NCBI GenBank assembly: GCA_004321805.1
Contig: SGZV01000013.1
Span: 1 to 36,163 of the forward strand
Origin: an alpha proteobacterium HIMB59
Lineage (GTDB): Bacteria; Pseudomonadota; Alphaproteobacteria; HIMB59
Length of the DNA stretch: 36,163 nt
Reading direction: 5' to 3'
The notes below the pieces were generated by a model. It had not been told where the DNA came from, did not search any database, and worked only from the letters and a program-made list of their open reading frames with translations. The position numbers and the translations under genes were made by a program. This document shows, piece after piece, positions 17,717 to 26,950 of the stretch (the stretch's first letter is position 1; every line of letters begins with the position of its first letter).

Positions 17717-18432
17717 AATAATTGATCTATTTCATTAATCTTAAATTCTTTTAAATAGAGGCTCTGTTTATTATTCAACTTAATCTCTACTCCTTCATAT
17801 ATAATTTTATCAATATAACTAATATTTGATATATCAATTAAAAAATTATCATTTAAATCCAAAATCAAGCTTTTAGAAGGTAAAATTTCACCAAATTGAA
17901 TAGAGCCATTATCTAAATGATGTAATTTGTAATAAATAGGCAATGTTGTATTGGCCTCAAATACAACATTATTATTATAAGCAACTCTATTTTTAATTTC
18001 TAAAGATTGAAGAAAATTTTTATGATCAATATATTCTAACGATTGAGATAAAAGATGCTTCTCAACTTCCTCATAAATTTCATCTTTTTGAAATATTTTA
18101 ATTGAAGTTTTACTATTGAAGTTAGAATAAATATTAATTGATAATGAAATTAAAATAAAAAAAGAAAATAAGAAGAAAAATATAGTTAAAATCATTTTAG
18201 TATTATCTTCCGGTATGGCTTTAAGATTTGTAGAGTGCTCTACGCTGTAACCTAAATATCTATAGATACTTGATGTATAACTTTTTTGATAAGATTCAAA
18301 TTTTTTTGGAAGCTCAAGACCTTCCTCTAGGCACTTTATAATTGATCTATCTATTTTGAGAGCTTTTGATAATTCATCTATAGAAACGCCCTTTGCCTTT
18401 CTTGCTTGTTCAATCGAAATTAGATTATTCAA
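17713..18432 (-). CDS. RodZ-like helix-turn-helix membrane protein
   Basis: A 239-residue protein. Residues 6-65 form a helix-turn-helix domain of the HTH_25/RodZ kind ([18 protein letters not shown], then [12 protein letters not shown]). A single membrane span lies at about 80-104, followed by a periplasmic region of about 135 residues ending with a possible DUF4115-like beta domain. In RodZ the HTH domain binds MreB and anchors the cell-shape machinery. The gene upstream of ispG in many Alphaproteobacteria is of this type. The start is TTG, 3 bp after lysC; no ATG gives the full HTH. The C-terminal match is weak, so the cell-shape role is inference. Confidence 0.75.
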   Translation of the reverse strand: MNNLISIEQARKAKGVSIDELSKALKIDRSIIKCLEEGLELPKKFESYQKSYTSSIYRYLGYSVEHSTNLKAIPEDNTKMILTIFFFLFSFFILISLSINIYSNFNSKTSIKIFQKDEIYEEVEKHLLSQSLEYIDHKNFLQSLEIKNRVAYNNNVVFEANTTLPIYYKLHHLDNGSIQFGEILPSKSLILDLNDNFLIDISNISYIDKIIYEGVEIKLNNKQSLYLKEFKINEIDQLL

Positions 18433-18435
18433 AAA

Positions 18436-19650
18436 TTATATATGGAGTTTATAAGCTTTATGAAGTTTTTGGACAGCCAAATCAGTAAATTTCTCATCAA
18501 TTAAAATACTAATTTTTATTTCAGAGGTTGTAATTACTTGAATATTTATTTTATTTTTTCCAAGAGTTTCAAAAAGGGTCTGAGCTACACCAGCATGCGA
18601 TCTCATTCCAACACCAATAACTGATATTTTGGAAATATTATTTGATGAATTAATTCTTTTATAACCTATTTTAGATTTTTCCTTTTTTAAAATCTTTAAT
18701 GCTTTTTCTAGATCATTTCTGGGAAGTGTAAAAGATAAATTAGCATATTTTCCATCTTGAGAAACATTTTGTAAAATCATATCAACATTAATATTGCCTT
18801 TTGCTAAAGGGCTAAAGATCTTAGATGAGACTCCTGGCTTATCTAAAACCCTTGAAAGTGTTATTTTTGCTTCATCTTTAGAATACGCAATACCACTAAC
18901 AGTATTATTTTCTAATTTACTATTTTCTTCAGTCACCACTGTTCCAGAACTATTCGGTTTAATTGAAGATCTAACACTTAATTTTGTTTTTTTTCTCATT
19001 GCTAACTCTACAGAACGAGTTTGTAAAACTTTAGCCCCTTGTGATGCTAATTCAAGCATTTCCTCATAAGAAATTTGAGAAATTTTTTTTGCATTTTTGA
19101 CTAGATTTGGGTCAGTGGTAAAAACACCTTCCACATCAGTATAAATTATACATTCTGCATCAAGAGAAGCAGCAACAGCAACTGCACTAGTATCAGAACC
19201 ACCTCTTCCAAGAGTGGTTATTTCGTTCTTTGAATTAATACCCTGGAAACCAGGAATTAATAAGACATCGCTATTATTAAATTCTTTAAAAATCTTATTT
19301 TTATCAACTTTAAGAATCCTGGACTTCATATGCTCATCAGATGTAAATATTGGTATTTGCCAACTCATTAGGGATTTTGATTTTATTTTTATACTATTTA
19401 GATAAATAGACATCAAAGAGCATGATACATTTTCACCAGAAGAAATAGCATTATCATAATCATAGGGATTAGGATTTTTAGAAAATAGCTTAGTTAAGTT
19501 TATTAAACGGTCTGTTTCTCCAGACATAGCAGAAAGAACAGCTACGACCTTATATTTTTTGGACCATTTAGAAATAATAGAAGCAGACCGAATAATAGCT
19601 TCTTTTGATCCTACTGAAGTTCCTCCAAATTTTAAAACCTTTAATTTCAT
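18436..19650 (-). CDS. lysC: Aspartate kinase
   Basis: Phosphorylates aspartate at the entry to lysine, threonine and methionine synthesis. The 404-residue protein has the kinase motif KFGGTSVG at 7-14, SSGENVSC near 70-77, GRGGSDTSA at 148-156, and two C-terminal ACT domains (from about residue 260), which normally bind lysine or threonine for feedback control. It diverges from ubiG across 42 bp and leads into the RodZ-like gene and ispG. A divergent lysC/ubiG pair is common in Alphaproteobacteria. Confidence 0.96.
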   Translation of the reverse strand: MKLKVLKFGGTSVGSKEAIIRSASIISKWSKKYKVVAVLSAMSGETDRLINLTKLFSKNPNPYDYDNAISSGENVSCSLMSIYLNSIKIKSKSLMSWQIPIFTSDEHMKSRILKVDKNKIFKEFNNSDVLLIPGFQGINSKNEITTLGRGGSDTSAVAVAASLDAECIIYTDVEGVFTTDPNLVKNAKKISQISYEEMLELASQGAKVLQTRSVELAMRKKTKLSVRSSIKPNSSGTVVTEENSKLENNTVSGIAYSKDEAKITLSRVLDKPGVSSKIFSPLAKGNINVDMILQNVSQDGKYANLSFTLPRNDLEKALKILKKEKSKIGYKRINSSNNISKISVIGVGMRSHAGVAQTLFETLGKNKINIQVITTSEIKISILIDEKFTDLAVQKLHKAYKLHI

Positions 19651-19692
19651 GAATTACGGTAATATACATTTAAGTATTATTAAGTAAAGATT
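19651..19692. promoter_or_regulatory. Divergent lysC/ubiG promoter region
   Basis: The 42 bp between the two divergent starts must hold both promoters. A TATATT on the minus strand (19661-19666) is a possible -10 box for lysC, and TATTAT at 19675-19680 one for ubiG. Both lie about 10-12 bp from the ATG, so leaders would be only a few bases long. No clear -35 box is seen. Confidence 0.3.
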
Positions 19693-20349
19693 ATGAAGAA
19701 AATAGATCAAAGATATTACGAGCCTTTAGAGCAAATGATGGCAATCAGGCACAACTATATGGCAAAAATAATACAAAATGAATTTGGTATATCAATATAT
19801 GATTTCTTTTTAGGAAAAAAGGTCCTAGACCTGGGTTGTGGAACTGGGAAATTTCTTCATGGATATTATGAATTAGGATCAGATTGCGTAGGTGTTGATA
19901 TTACAAATAACTTTTTTGTTCAAAATAAAGAAAAATTTAAATTATTAAATTTAGACTTAAATCATTTTTTAAAAAAAAATAAATTGAAATTTGACGTAAT
20001 ATTTTTATTTGAATTTTTAGAACATCTTACACAAACACAAAGAAAAATATTATTTAATAATTTACGTAAAATGATGAATTCAAATGGAGTCATTTTTATC
20101 TCTACACTTAATAGAAACCCTATTTCAAAATTTTTTTCAATTAATATTGCAGAAAATTTTTTAAAACTCCTTCCTAAGGATACTCATGACCCAGAATTAT
20201 TTTTAAAACCCTCAGAGCTAGAAAATTTAGCTAAAAAAAATAACTTAGGTTTAAAAAATACTCAAGGTATCTCTTATAATCCATTATTAAAATCATTTAG
20301 ATTATCAAATATTGATCTAATTAATTATTTCGCAACAATTAGTAACTAA
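19693..20349 (+). CDS. ubiG: UbiG-like ubiquinone O-methyltransferase
   Basis: UbiG carries out both O-methylations in ubiquinone synthesis. The 218-residue SAM-dependent methyltransferase has motif I DLGCGTG at 46-52, GVDIT at about 67-71, EFLEHL, and the UbiG-specific block ISTLNRNP then LLPKDTHDPELFLKPSEL, which includes the conserved TLNR and LPKGTHDW-like residues. It is somewhat shorter than E. coli UbiG (240) at the N-terminus. Position facing lysC supports the call. The 3' end overlaps the convergent DUF1178 gene by 4 bp. Confidence 0.85.
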   Translation: MKKIDQRYYEPLEQMMAIRHNYMAKIIQNEFGISIYDFFLGKKVLDLGCGTGKFLHGYYELGSDCVGVDITNNFFVQNKEKFKLLNLDLNHFLKKNKLKFDVIFLFEFLEHLTQTQRKILFNNLRKMMNSNGVIFISTLNRNPISKFFSINIAENFLKLLPKDTHDPELFLKPSELENLAKKNNLGLKNTQGISYNPLLKSFRLSNIDLINYFATISN

Positions 20350-20357
20350 TTTTTTTT
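20337..20357 (+). terminator. Candidate rho-independent terminator of ubiG
   Basis: AATTAG at 20337-20342 pairs with CTAATT at 20346-20351 around loop TAA, followed by six T bases. It spans the ubiG stop codon and the tail of the opposing DUF1178 gene. The stem is AT-rich with one G-C pair. Confidence 0.45.
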
Positions 20358-20786
20358 CTTACTTTTTTCTTTTGTCTCAAAGGGCAATTTAACCAATGAT
20401 ATGCCCTCTTCGACTAATTCTTTACTCTCTTTTTCAGTTGCCTCACCGTAAATAGGCTTTTCATCTTTCTCGCCATAATGAATTTTCCTAGCCTCTTCAG
20501 GGAATTTTTTTCCAACATAAGTAAAGTTTTCTTCAATTTCTTTTTTAATTTTTGTCATTTGCTTATTATAATTTGCAAACATTTTATCTTGATTTTTTTT
20601 TATTTTATTAGTTTTATTTGATTTAGAAGATACGTTAGGAGCCATAACTGATTTTGTTACCTTATTAGACATACAAAAAGGGCATTCAATTAATTTCTTT
20701 TTTCTTTGGATTTCATAAGAACGGGAGTCGTCAAAGCTAGCCTCAAAAATATGTTCATTTTCGCAAATAAGATCAAATTTAATCAT
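20346..20786 (-). CDS. DUF1178 family protein
   Basis: A 146-residue protein that opens MIKFDLICENEHIFEASFDDS and has a CPFC pair at C35 and C38; with C8 and H12 this could form a small zinc ribbon. Then comes the family segment VTKSVMAPNVS, a lysine-rich linker, and a helical tail with EEARKIHYGE near residues 99-108. This is the DUF1178 pattern of Alphaproteobacteria, usually beside a nitrilase gene, as here (5 bp downstream of it). No function is established. Confidence 0.9.
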   Translation of the reverse strand: MIKFDLICENEHIFEASFDDSRSYEIQRKKKLIECPFCMSNKVTKSVMAPNVSSKSNKTNKIKKNQDKMFANYNKQMTKIKKEIEENFTYVGKKFPEEARKIHYGEKDEKPIYGEATEKESKELVEEGISLVKLPFETKEKSKKKN

Positions 20787-20791
20787 ACTGA

Positions 20792-21613
20792 TTATTTAGT
20801 AGTAGTTTCAAATTTTTCAAGATTATATTTAAAGTCAATATCATGATTTAAAACTGGTATAGATTTTTGGTATTCCTCAACTTTATCTAAATCAATTTCA
20901 CAATTCATAATTATTTCTTTATTCTCTGCTTCAGCAATTATTTCTCCCCATGGATCAACAACTAAACTGTGACCGAAAGTTGATCTTCTATCATTATTAA
21001 CGCCCCATTGATTTGGAGCTAAAATAAAGACTCCATTTTCTATAGCTCTTGCCCTAACTAGAGTATGCCAGTGTGCTTTCCCTGTTGTATAAGTAAAAGC
21101 AGAGGGAATAACAATGGCCTTAGATCCTAGCTTAGCTAAATATCTATATAATTTAGGAAATCTTAAATCATAGCAGATAGAGTGTCCAAACTTCCAACCA
21201 TTTATATCAAAAGTTTCTAACTTATTTCCAGATTTAAAAGTATCACTTTCTTTGTAGATTTCATTATTTCTGAGAATAACATCAAACATATGAATTTTAT
21301 CATACTTTGAAATTATAGAACCATTAGAGTCAACAACAAGTGATCTATTATAAACACTCTTATTATCACTAATTGGAAGTGACCCTAGTAATATGTTTAC
21401 ATTATTTTTTTTTGCGAAATTTTGAAAATAAATAATAGACTCATGATTTTGATCGATTGAATATTTTTTTGAATTAGATAAGTATAAAAAACATTCTGGA
21501 AAGAGAATTAATTCTGGATTGTAAGATAAAGCATCCTGAATAAGATCTTTTGATTTTTCAAAATTATCATTGAAGTCAGAACCGACAGTGAGTTGAATTA
21601 AAGATAGTCTCAT
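20792..21613 (-). CDS. Carbon-nitrogen hydrolase (nitrilase superfamily, Nit-like amidase)
   Basis: A 273-residue hydrolase with the Glu-Lys-Cys triad: E40 (LFPECF), K106 (YDKIHMFD) and C147 (HSICYDLRFP). Length and spacing fit the Nit1/NitFhit branch, whose known members hydrolyse deaminated glutathione; that substrate is likely here but not shown. In related genomes the next gene upstream is often grxC (glutaredoxin), which would fit a glutathione link, but here an unknown 103-aa gene overlaps its start by 4 bp. It lies 5 bp before DUF1178. Confidence 0.9.
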   Translation of the reverse strand: MRLSLIQLTVGSDFNDNFEKSKDLIQDALSYNPELILFPECFLYLSNSKKYSIDQNHESIIYFQNFAKKNNVNILLGSLPISDNKSVYNRSLVVDSNGSIISKYDKIHMFDVILRNNEIYKESDTFKSGNKLETFDINGWKFGHSICYDLRFPKLYRYLAKLGSKAIVIPSAFTYTTGKAHWHTLVRARAIENGVFILAPNQWGVNNDRRSTFGHSLVVDPWGEIIAEAENKEIIMNCEIDLDKVEEYQKSIPVLNHDIDFKYNLEKFETTTK

Positions 21614-21921
21614 TCACTTTTTAAATAATGTAATTCAAAAGTAGAGATATCTTTTAAAGCTTTATGAATAACAATTTTTTCAATAGGGAGTAAAGAAATA
21701 CTATGATTTGAAAATAGAATATAATTAAACTCTTTTTCATTTCTGATAACTGTCATTTTTAAAGTTTTATCTTTATTAATTAAAACAGTAGGCTTTTCTA
21801 ATTCAAAATTCTGGTCAATTTCGTTATTAGAAGAAGTAGAGAGAATAAAATCATTATTAAACTTTTCAATATCGTCATAATAATTCAATCTTTTTTGATC
21901 TAAATTAAATCTTGAAATCAT
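21610..21921 (-). CDS. Protein of unknown function, 103 aa
   Basis: I do not recognise this protein. It is 103 residues, soluble, without cysteines or signal peptide. The first half is polar and likely disordered; the second (about 50-100) looks like alternating strands and a helix, for example TLKMTVIRNEKEFNYILFSN. It overlaps the nitrilase start by 4 bp and diverges from the next gene with 21 bp between. It takes the place where related genomes have grxC, but it lacks a CPxC site and is not a glutaredoxin. Its position supports it being real. Confidence 0.6.
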   Translation of the reverse strand: MISRFNLDQKRLNYYDDIEKFNNDFILSTSSNNEIDQNFELEKPTVLINKDKTLKMTVIRNEKEFNYILFSNHSISLLPIEKIVIHKALKDISTFELHYLKSE

Positions 21922-21942
21922 GTTAAATTATATTACCACAAA

Positions 21943-22647
21943 ATGACTCAATTTAATTTAAAAAAGAAAAAATCTAGGGAAAGATTTTTTTTTGATAAAA
22001 ATAATATTATTTCAGAAATTGGAAATGAACTAATTTTTGACAAAGTTAATTTTATTAAAAAAGATCTAGATCAAGTATTAGTAATTGATAATTATGAATT
22101 AAAAGATCATCCTAAAGTTTTGAATTATCAATATAGTGAATTTGAGGAAGTTGGAGAAAAAAACTCCTTTGATGGCATATTGTCTAATTTCAAAGTTCAC
22201 ATACCTTTAATTCAAAATATGAGTGAAAATCTCAATACCATTAAACAGCATTTGAATAATGATGGTTTTTTTTGTTTCAATCTTATTACGAACAACTCAA
22301 TGGTAACAATTCGTAAATTATTCAATGAAATTGATGAATTTGTATTTGAAGGAGCATATACTCGCTTTGGCCCCTTTCATGAGGTTCCAAATGTTATTGA
22401 TGGTCTAAATAAGAATGGGTTTAAAGATATAGTCGTTAGTACTGAATTTATTGAACTAAATTATAGAAAACTTTCTAAATTAAGATCTGATTTTAAACAA
22501 TTTGGTTTGATTAATATTTATGACCAAAACCAAATCTTTAAACGGGATTTTTTAAAAAAAACAGAATTGCTATTTTCTAAAATAATCCAACAACATGAAA
22601 GTATTCCTATTGAGCTTGAAATCGCTACATTTACAGCATGGAAATAA
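21943..22647 (+). CDS. NDUFAF5/BioC-like methyltransferase-fold protein, degenerate SAM motif
   Basis: A 234-residue protein aligning by eye with the alphaproteobacterial family related to NDUFAF5, a complex I assembly factor. Shared marks are SRERFFFD near the start, LSNFKVHI at 80-87 (for the usual LSLLxLHW), NNSMVTIRKLF at 117-127 (for GDSLTELR), and TRFGPFHEV at 140-148 (for PRxxPFxDV). The SAM-binding glycine motif is missing: the strand is VLVIDNYEL at 45-53 with no GxGxG. It may have lost methylation, or act otherwise, as NDUFAF5 itself is an arginine hydroxylase. secA follows after 26 bp. Confidence 0.65.
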   Translation: MTQFNLKKKKSRERFFFDKNNIISEIGNELIFDKVNFIKKDLDQVLVIDNYELKDHPKVLNYQYSEFEEVGEKNSFDGILSNFKVHIPLIQNMSENLNTIKQHLNNDGFFCFNLITNNSMVTIRKLFNEIDEFVFEGAYTRFGPFHEVPNVIDGLNKNGFKDIVVSTEFIELNYRKLSKLRSDFKQFGLINIYDQNQIFKRDFLKKTELLFSKIIQQHESIPIELEIATFTAWK

Positions 22648-22673
22648 TATCAAATTAGTATATTTCTTATTCA

Positions 22674-25148
22674 ATGTTTCAAAAAATTAACGATTTTTTA
22701 TCATCTAGAAAAAACTCTAAATTAATTAATGAAATTTCTAACAAGTATCTTCAAAAAGTAAATTCTTTTGAGGATGAATTACGAAGCCTTTCTCAAGATG
22801 ATTTAATTAATAAAATTTATGATTTGAAAAAAAGTTATAGTGAAAACAAAATTCGGGAATTAATTGAATTAGATATATGTTTAATTTGTGCAATAACTCG
22901 TGAAGTTGCTAATAGAACGTTGGGCCTCAGGCACTTTGACTCACAAATTATTGGAGGTATTGCTTTATATCACGGCTTAATTGCTGAGATGAAAACTGGT
23001 GAGGGTAAGACTCTAGTAGCAACTATACCCATTATTTTAAATTTTATACTGGATAAGAAAGTTCATCTTATTACTGTTAACGATTATCTTGCTAAAAGAG
23101 ACTCTTTGTGGATGGGTCCTATTTATCAATATTTAAATATTTCAAATGGTTACATTCAAAATGACCAACCCTTAGAAGATAAAATTAAAACCTATAATAG
23201 CCATGTTGTATATGGAAATAATAATGAATTTTGTTTTGATTATTTAAGAGACAACTTAAGATCTTTTAGGTCTCCTAAAATGCAAAAAGATCTTCATATT
23301 GCAGTTATAGATGAAGCTGATTCTGTTTTAATTGATGAGTCTCGTTCACCTTTGGGTATTTCAGGACCAGTAAATACTCCAATTCAATTATTTAAAACAT
23401 GCTACGAATTAACTGAAAATTTGAATTTAGATGATGTTGAAATTAATGAAGAGAGAAAAAATGTTTTACTTAAAGACAATGGAATAAAAAAAATTGAATT
23501 TAATTTAAAAAAAATAAATTTATTGAGAGGAAATAGCTTATTTGATAATGAAAATTTAGAGGTTTATCAAATCATCAATCAATCATTGAAGGCCCGATTT
23601 ATATTTATAAAAGATAAAGATTATATTGTTAAAAACGATCAAATTATTGTCATCGACGAATTTTCTGGAAGATTATCACAAGGAAGAAGATTTGGAGAAG
23701 GGCTGCACCAATCTTTAGAAGCTAAGGAAAATGTAAAGATTCAATCTGAAAGTATTACCCTTGCAAGTATTACTTTTCAGAATTATTTCAAAAAATATGA
23801 AAAAATTTCTGGAATGACAGGAACGGCTTTAACTGAAGCTGAGGAATTATTAGAAATATATGGTTTGAGTGTTGTTGAAGTACCTACAAATAAACCCATG
23901 ATTAGAAAAGATTTAAACGATCAAATTTATAAAACTTCTGATGAAAAAAATCAGGCTATATTAGAGCTAGTAAAAAAAAAGCATGCCTCTGGTCAGCCAT
24001 TACTAATTGGAACAACTTCCATTGAAAAATCAAATTTTATATCCAAACTTTTGGAAAAATCTCATATACCCCATAATGTTCTTAATGCTAAAAATCATGA
24101 AAACGAAGCCGAGATTATTGCCTCTGCTGGAAAGCCATCACAAATAACCGTCGCTACCAATATGGCTGGTAGAGGAACTGATATTAAAATTGGTGGAAAC
24201 CCGGAAATCGATAAAGATTTTAATGAGGCTGATTATCAAAAAGTAATTGATTGTGGTGGATTATGTATTTTAGGGACAGAAAGACATGAAAGTAGAAGGA
24301 TAGATAATCAATTAAGAGGTAGATCTGGTAGACAAGGTGACCCTGGTGAAAGCATTTTTTTTGTTTCATTGGAAGATGACCTAATGAGAATATTTGGCTC
24401 TGAAAAGCTACAATCAATGTTATCTACCTTAGGTCTTAAAGAAGGCGAGGTTATCGAACATAAATGGTTAACATCCTCTATTGAGCGAGCTCAAAAAAGA
24501 GTAGAAGGTCATAATTTTGATATTAGAAAACAACTTTTAGAATTTGATAATATTATAGATAAACAAAGAAATATTATTTATTCAAAACGAGAGATGATTA
24601 TAAGTGAGAATATTTTAGAATTCATATCAGAAACGGAAGATGAATTTATTACTAATTTACTTGATGGTGAAACAGAAGAAATAGAAAATTTTAAAAAAAC
24701 ATTAACGCATTTAAAAGATAATGAACTAAAAGAAAAAAAAGAATATTTAGAACAATTTAATAAAATTAAATCTGATAATTTAAAAAAACATTCTGATGTA
24801 TATGAACAAATTCTAAGACAAGTTACTTTAACAATCCTTGATAAAAATTGGCATAATCACATCCAAGAGCTTACCAATATCAGGATGTCAGTCAGTTTAA
24901 GTGGTTATGCTGGAAAAGATCCAGTTAATGAATTTAGAAAAGCTTCTTTTAGTGCTTTTAACCAATTAATTTATGAAATTCAAAAACAAATTGTGTTAGT
25001 TTTGAATAATATGAATATCCAAAATCAACCAGAGGATAATCAAACAAAACCAATTGAGTCATTACCTATTAATAAAAAAGTTGGAAGAAATGATCCTTGC
25101 CCTTGTGGGTCAGGTAAAAAATATAAACACTGCTGTGGTAAAAATTAA
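22674..25148 (+). CDS. secA: Protein translocase subunit SecA
   Basis: The motor ATPase that drives secreted proteins through SecYEG. The 824-residue protein has Walker A MKTGEGKT at 106-113, the DEAD-like VIDEADSVLIDE segment, GRGTDIKIGGNP in the second helicase domain, and RGRSGRQGDPG. The C-terminal zinc tail is intact with C809, C811, C820 and C821, so SecB or ribosome contact is possible. It is shorter than E. coli SecA (901), mainly through compact linker and domain regions, as expected for a streamlined genome. It ends end-to-end with accA. Confidence 0.98.
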   Translation: MFQKINDFLSSRKNSKLINEISNKYLQKVNSFEDELRSLSQDDLINKIYDLKKSYSENKIRELIELDICLICAITREVANRTLGLRHFDSQIIGGIALYHGLIAEMKTGEGKTLVATIPIILNFILDKKVHLITVNDYLAKRDSLWMGPIYQYLNISNGYIQNDQPLEDKIKTYNSHVVYGNNNEFCFDYLRDNLRSFRSPKMQKDLHIAVIDEADSVLIDESRSPLGISGPVNTPIQLFKTCYELTENLNLDDVEINEERKNVLLKDNGIKKIEFNLKKINLLRGNSLFDNENLEVYQIINQSLKARFIFIKDKDYIVKNDQIIVIDEFSGRLSQGRRFGEGLHQSLEAKENVKIQSESITLASITFQNYFKKYEKISGMTGTALTEAEELLEIYGLSVVEVPTNKPMIRKDLNDQIYKTSDEKNQAILELVKKKHASGQPLLIGTTSIEKSNFISKLLEKSHIPHNVLNAKNHENEAEIIASAGKPSQITVATNMAGRGTDIKIGGNPEIDKDFNEADYQKVIDCGGLCILGTERHESRRIDNQLRGRSGRQGDPGESIFFVSLEDDLMRIFGSEKLQSMLSTLGLKEGEVIEHKWLTSSIERAQKRVEGHNFDIRKQLLEFDNIIDKQRNIIYSKREMIISENILEFISETEDEFITNLLDGETEEIENFKKTLTHLKDNELKEKKEYLEQFNKIKSDNLKKHSDVYEQILRQVTLTILDKNWHNHIQELTNIRMSVSLSGYAGKDPVNEFRKASFSAFNQLIYEIQKQIVLVLNNMNIQNQPEDNQTKPIESLPINKKVGRNDPCPCGSGKKYKHCCGKN

Positions 25149-25167
25149 ATTAGGGCAAGTAATTTAA
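25145..25167 (-). terminator. Hairpin between convergent secA and accA
   Basis: A perfect 8-bp AT-only inverted repeat, TTAAATTA at 25145-25152 and TAATTTAA at 25160-25167, surrounds a GGGCAAG loop. On the minus strand the stem is followed by a run of five T bases, so it suits accA better than secA. It overlaps both stop codons. Confidence 0.35.
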
Positions 25168-26091
25168 ATAACGTTCATTTCTATTAGCAATTAAACTATC
25201 GATGCTCTGTTCTTGTAAATTATTAAGGTTGTTTAAAATAGATTTTTTTAAACTTTCACTTATGTATTTATGATCCCTATGCGCACCACCTACGGGTTCT
25301 TCAATTATCTCATCAATTATATTGAATTTAAGACAGTCTGCGGCCGTAATTCTTAGAGAATTGGATGCTATTTCAGCAAATTCAGATGATTTCCATAAAA
25401 TAGAAGAGCAACCCTCTGGAGAAATAACAGAATATATTGAATTACTTAGCATAAGAACTTTATCGCTTGTGCCTAAGGCTATTGCACCACCCGATCCACC
25501 CTCTCCAATTACTACAGAAATACATGGGGCTGCACAATTTAAAGCAACTTTCATTGATTGAGCAATAGCTTCTGCCTGTCCTCTTTCCTCAGCATCTTTA
25601 CCAGGATATGCTCCAGAAGTGTCAATGAAGCAAATTAATGGGATATTTAGCTTTGATGCCAGTTTCATAATTCTTTGAGACTTTCTATAACCCTCAGGTT
25701 TAGCCATTCCAAAATTATGTTGAATTCTAGAGTTCATATCATTCCCCTTTTCAGTACCAAGAACTAGTACGGGCTTGCCCTCTAAAAAAGCAAAACCTGA
25801 GATGATTGCACTATCTTCTGAGTAAAGTCTGTCACCAAATAAAGAAGTGAAATTAGAGAAAATATTATTTATATAATCTTTTGTTTTAGGACGATTTGGA
25901 TGACGTGCTATTTTAACTATTTGCCAAGGTGATAAATTAGAATAAATTTTATTAAGCTCAGTTTTTTCTTTTTCCTCAATGGTTAAGACTTTCTGAGAAA
26001 CATCAATTCCATTTTCTTCAGATAGTTTTAACAGTGATCTTTTTTCGTTATCGAGTTTTTCTAATTTTTCTTCAAAATCCAAATAAAACAT
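25150..26091 (-). CDS. accA: Acetyl-CoA carboxylase carboxyltransferase subunit alpha
   Basis: The alpha half of the carboxyltransferase that moves CO2 from biotin to acetyl-CoA, giving malonyl-CoA for fatty-acid synthesis. The 313-residue protein has ARHPNRPKTKDYI around 62-74, FIDTSGAYPG at 155-164 and GEGGSGGAIALG at 196-207, the oxyanion-hole motifs of the family. The first 45 residues form the usual helical head. It follows xerD by 7 bp on the same strand, an arrangement known in Alphaproteobacteria. Confidence 0.97.
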   Translation of the reverse strand: MFYLDFEEKLEKLDNEKRSLLKLSEENGIDVSQKVLTIEEKEKTELNKIYSNLSPWQIVKIARHPNRPKTKDYINNIFSNFTSLFGDRLYSEDSAIISGFAFLEGKPVLVLGTEKGNDMNSRIQHNFGMAKPEGYRKSQRIMKLASKLNIPLICFIDTSGAYPGKDAEERGQAEAIAQSMKVALNCAAPCISVVIGEGGSGGAIALGTSDKVLMLSNSIYSVISPEGCSSILWKSSEFAEIASNSLRITAADCLKFNIIDEIIEEPVGGAHRDHKYISESLKKSILNNLNNLQEQSIDSLIANRNERYLNYLP

Positions 26092-26098
26092 TGCAAGA

Positions 26099-26950
26099 CT
26101 ATAGTTTATTTTTCAAAGGATGATAAGTATCTAAAATCAGCTTTTTTCTAGACTTTGCAACCTTAGTGTATATCTCAGTAGTAGAAATACTAGAGTGACC
26201 TAAGAGTTTTTGAATATGTCTAATATCGGCATTATTTTCTAACATAGCTGTTGCAAAGGAATGCCTAAAAACATGAGTTGAAATGGAGAATTTTATAATA
26301 CCCTCTTTGTAAGAGTCATCTAAAAACTTGTTAATACTCCTTGGAGAAATCTTTTTTCCATTAATATTAAAAATTAAAGGACAATCAGATTTAGTCTTTA
26401 TAAGAACGTCAATGAAATCATCTGTAATAAAAACTCGGCGTTCCTTTGCACCTTTGCCATATATATTGAGGCTTAGCTCTTTTAAATTCAAATCAGTCCA
26501 TTTTAAATTTATAGCTTCAGAAATCCTTAAACCTGATAAAAACATTAATTGTAAAAGCATTGCGTAAGTTTTAGAGTTCTTATTTTTTCTAGTTATAAGT
26601 GCTTGAATGATTGCATCGATTTGTTTTTTTGTAATGGCTTTTGGAATTTTATGTTTATTCTTTAAAGAGTGAAAACTATCTAAATTAATATGATCAACTA
26701 TTTTTTCAGTTTGAAGAAACTTCAAATAATTTTTGATAACTGAAACTTTTCTATTAATTGTAGATGGAAGACATTCCCTTCTTAAGTGTGAAATAAATGC
26801 CTCTAACTTTTCATTTAAATTTTTTTTTGATACGCTTTGATCAAAAAATTGTTTTAAATCTATTTCATAATTTTTAATAGTATTGATAGATAAATTTTTT
26901 TCAGAAATAAGATGCTGCTTGTAAAAATTTATGTGTTTATCAAAATTCAT
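26099..26950 (-). CDS. xerD: Tyrosine recombinase XerD
   Basis: A 283-residue tyrosine recombinase with SAM-like N-terminal domain and the full catalytic set: R142 (LSGLRISEA), K167 (GKGAKERR), H226 and R229 (HVFRH), H252 (LLGHSS) and nucleophile Y261. With a partner it resolves chromosome dimers at dif. XerC and XerD are hard to tell apart; xerD is chosen because accA follows and the aroKB region lies beside it, as in other Alphaproteobacteria. It overlaps the exported-protein gene by 4 bp. It is a housekeeping recombinase: there are no mobile-element signs nearby. Confidence 0.88.
   Translation of the reverse strand: MNFDKHINFYKQHLISEKNLSINTIKNYEIDLKQFFDQSVSKKNLNEKLEAFISHLRRECLPSTINRKVSVIKNYLKFLQTEKIVDHINLDSFHSLKNKHKIPKAITKKQIDAIIQALITRKNKNSKTYAMLLQLMFLSGLRISEAINLKWTDLNLKELSLNIYGKGAKERRVFITDDFIDVLIKTKSDCPLIFNINGKKISPRSINKFLDDSYKEGIIKFSISTHVFRHSFATAMLENNADIRHIQKLLGHSSISTTEIYTKVAKSRKKLILDTYHPLKNKL

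Noticed and set aside
17157-19069. Plus-strand frames of 63-91 codons opposite ispG and lysC
   Set aside because: They lie wholly inside well-recognised genes on the other strand and have no family features; they are shadows.
26099-26950. Integrase of a mobile element
   Set aside because: Length, full catalytic set and position by accA fit housekeeping XerD. No attachment-site repeats or cargo genes are seen.
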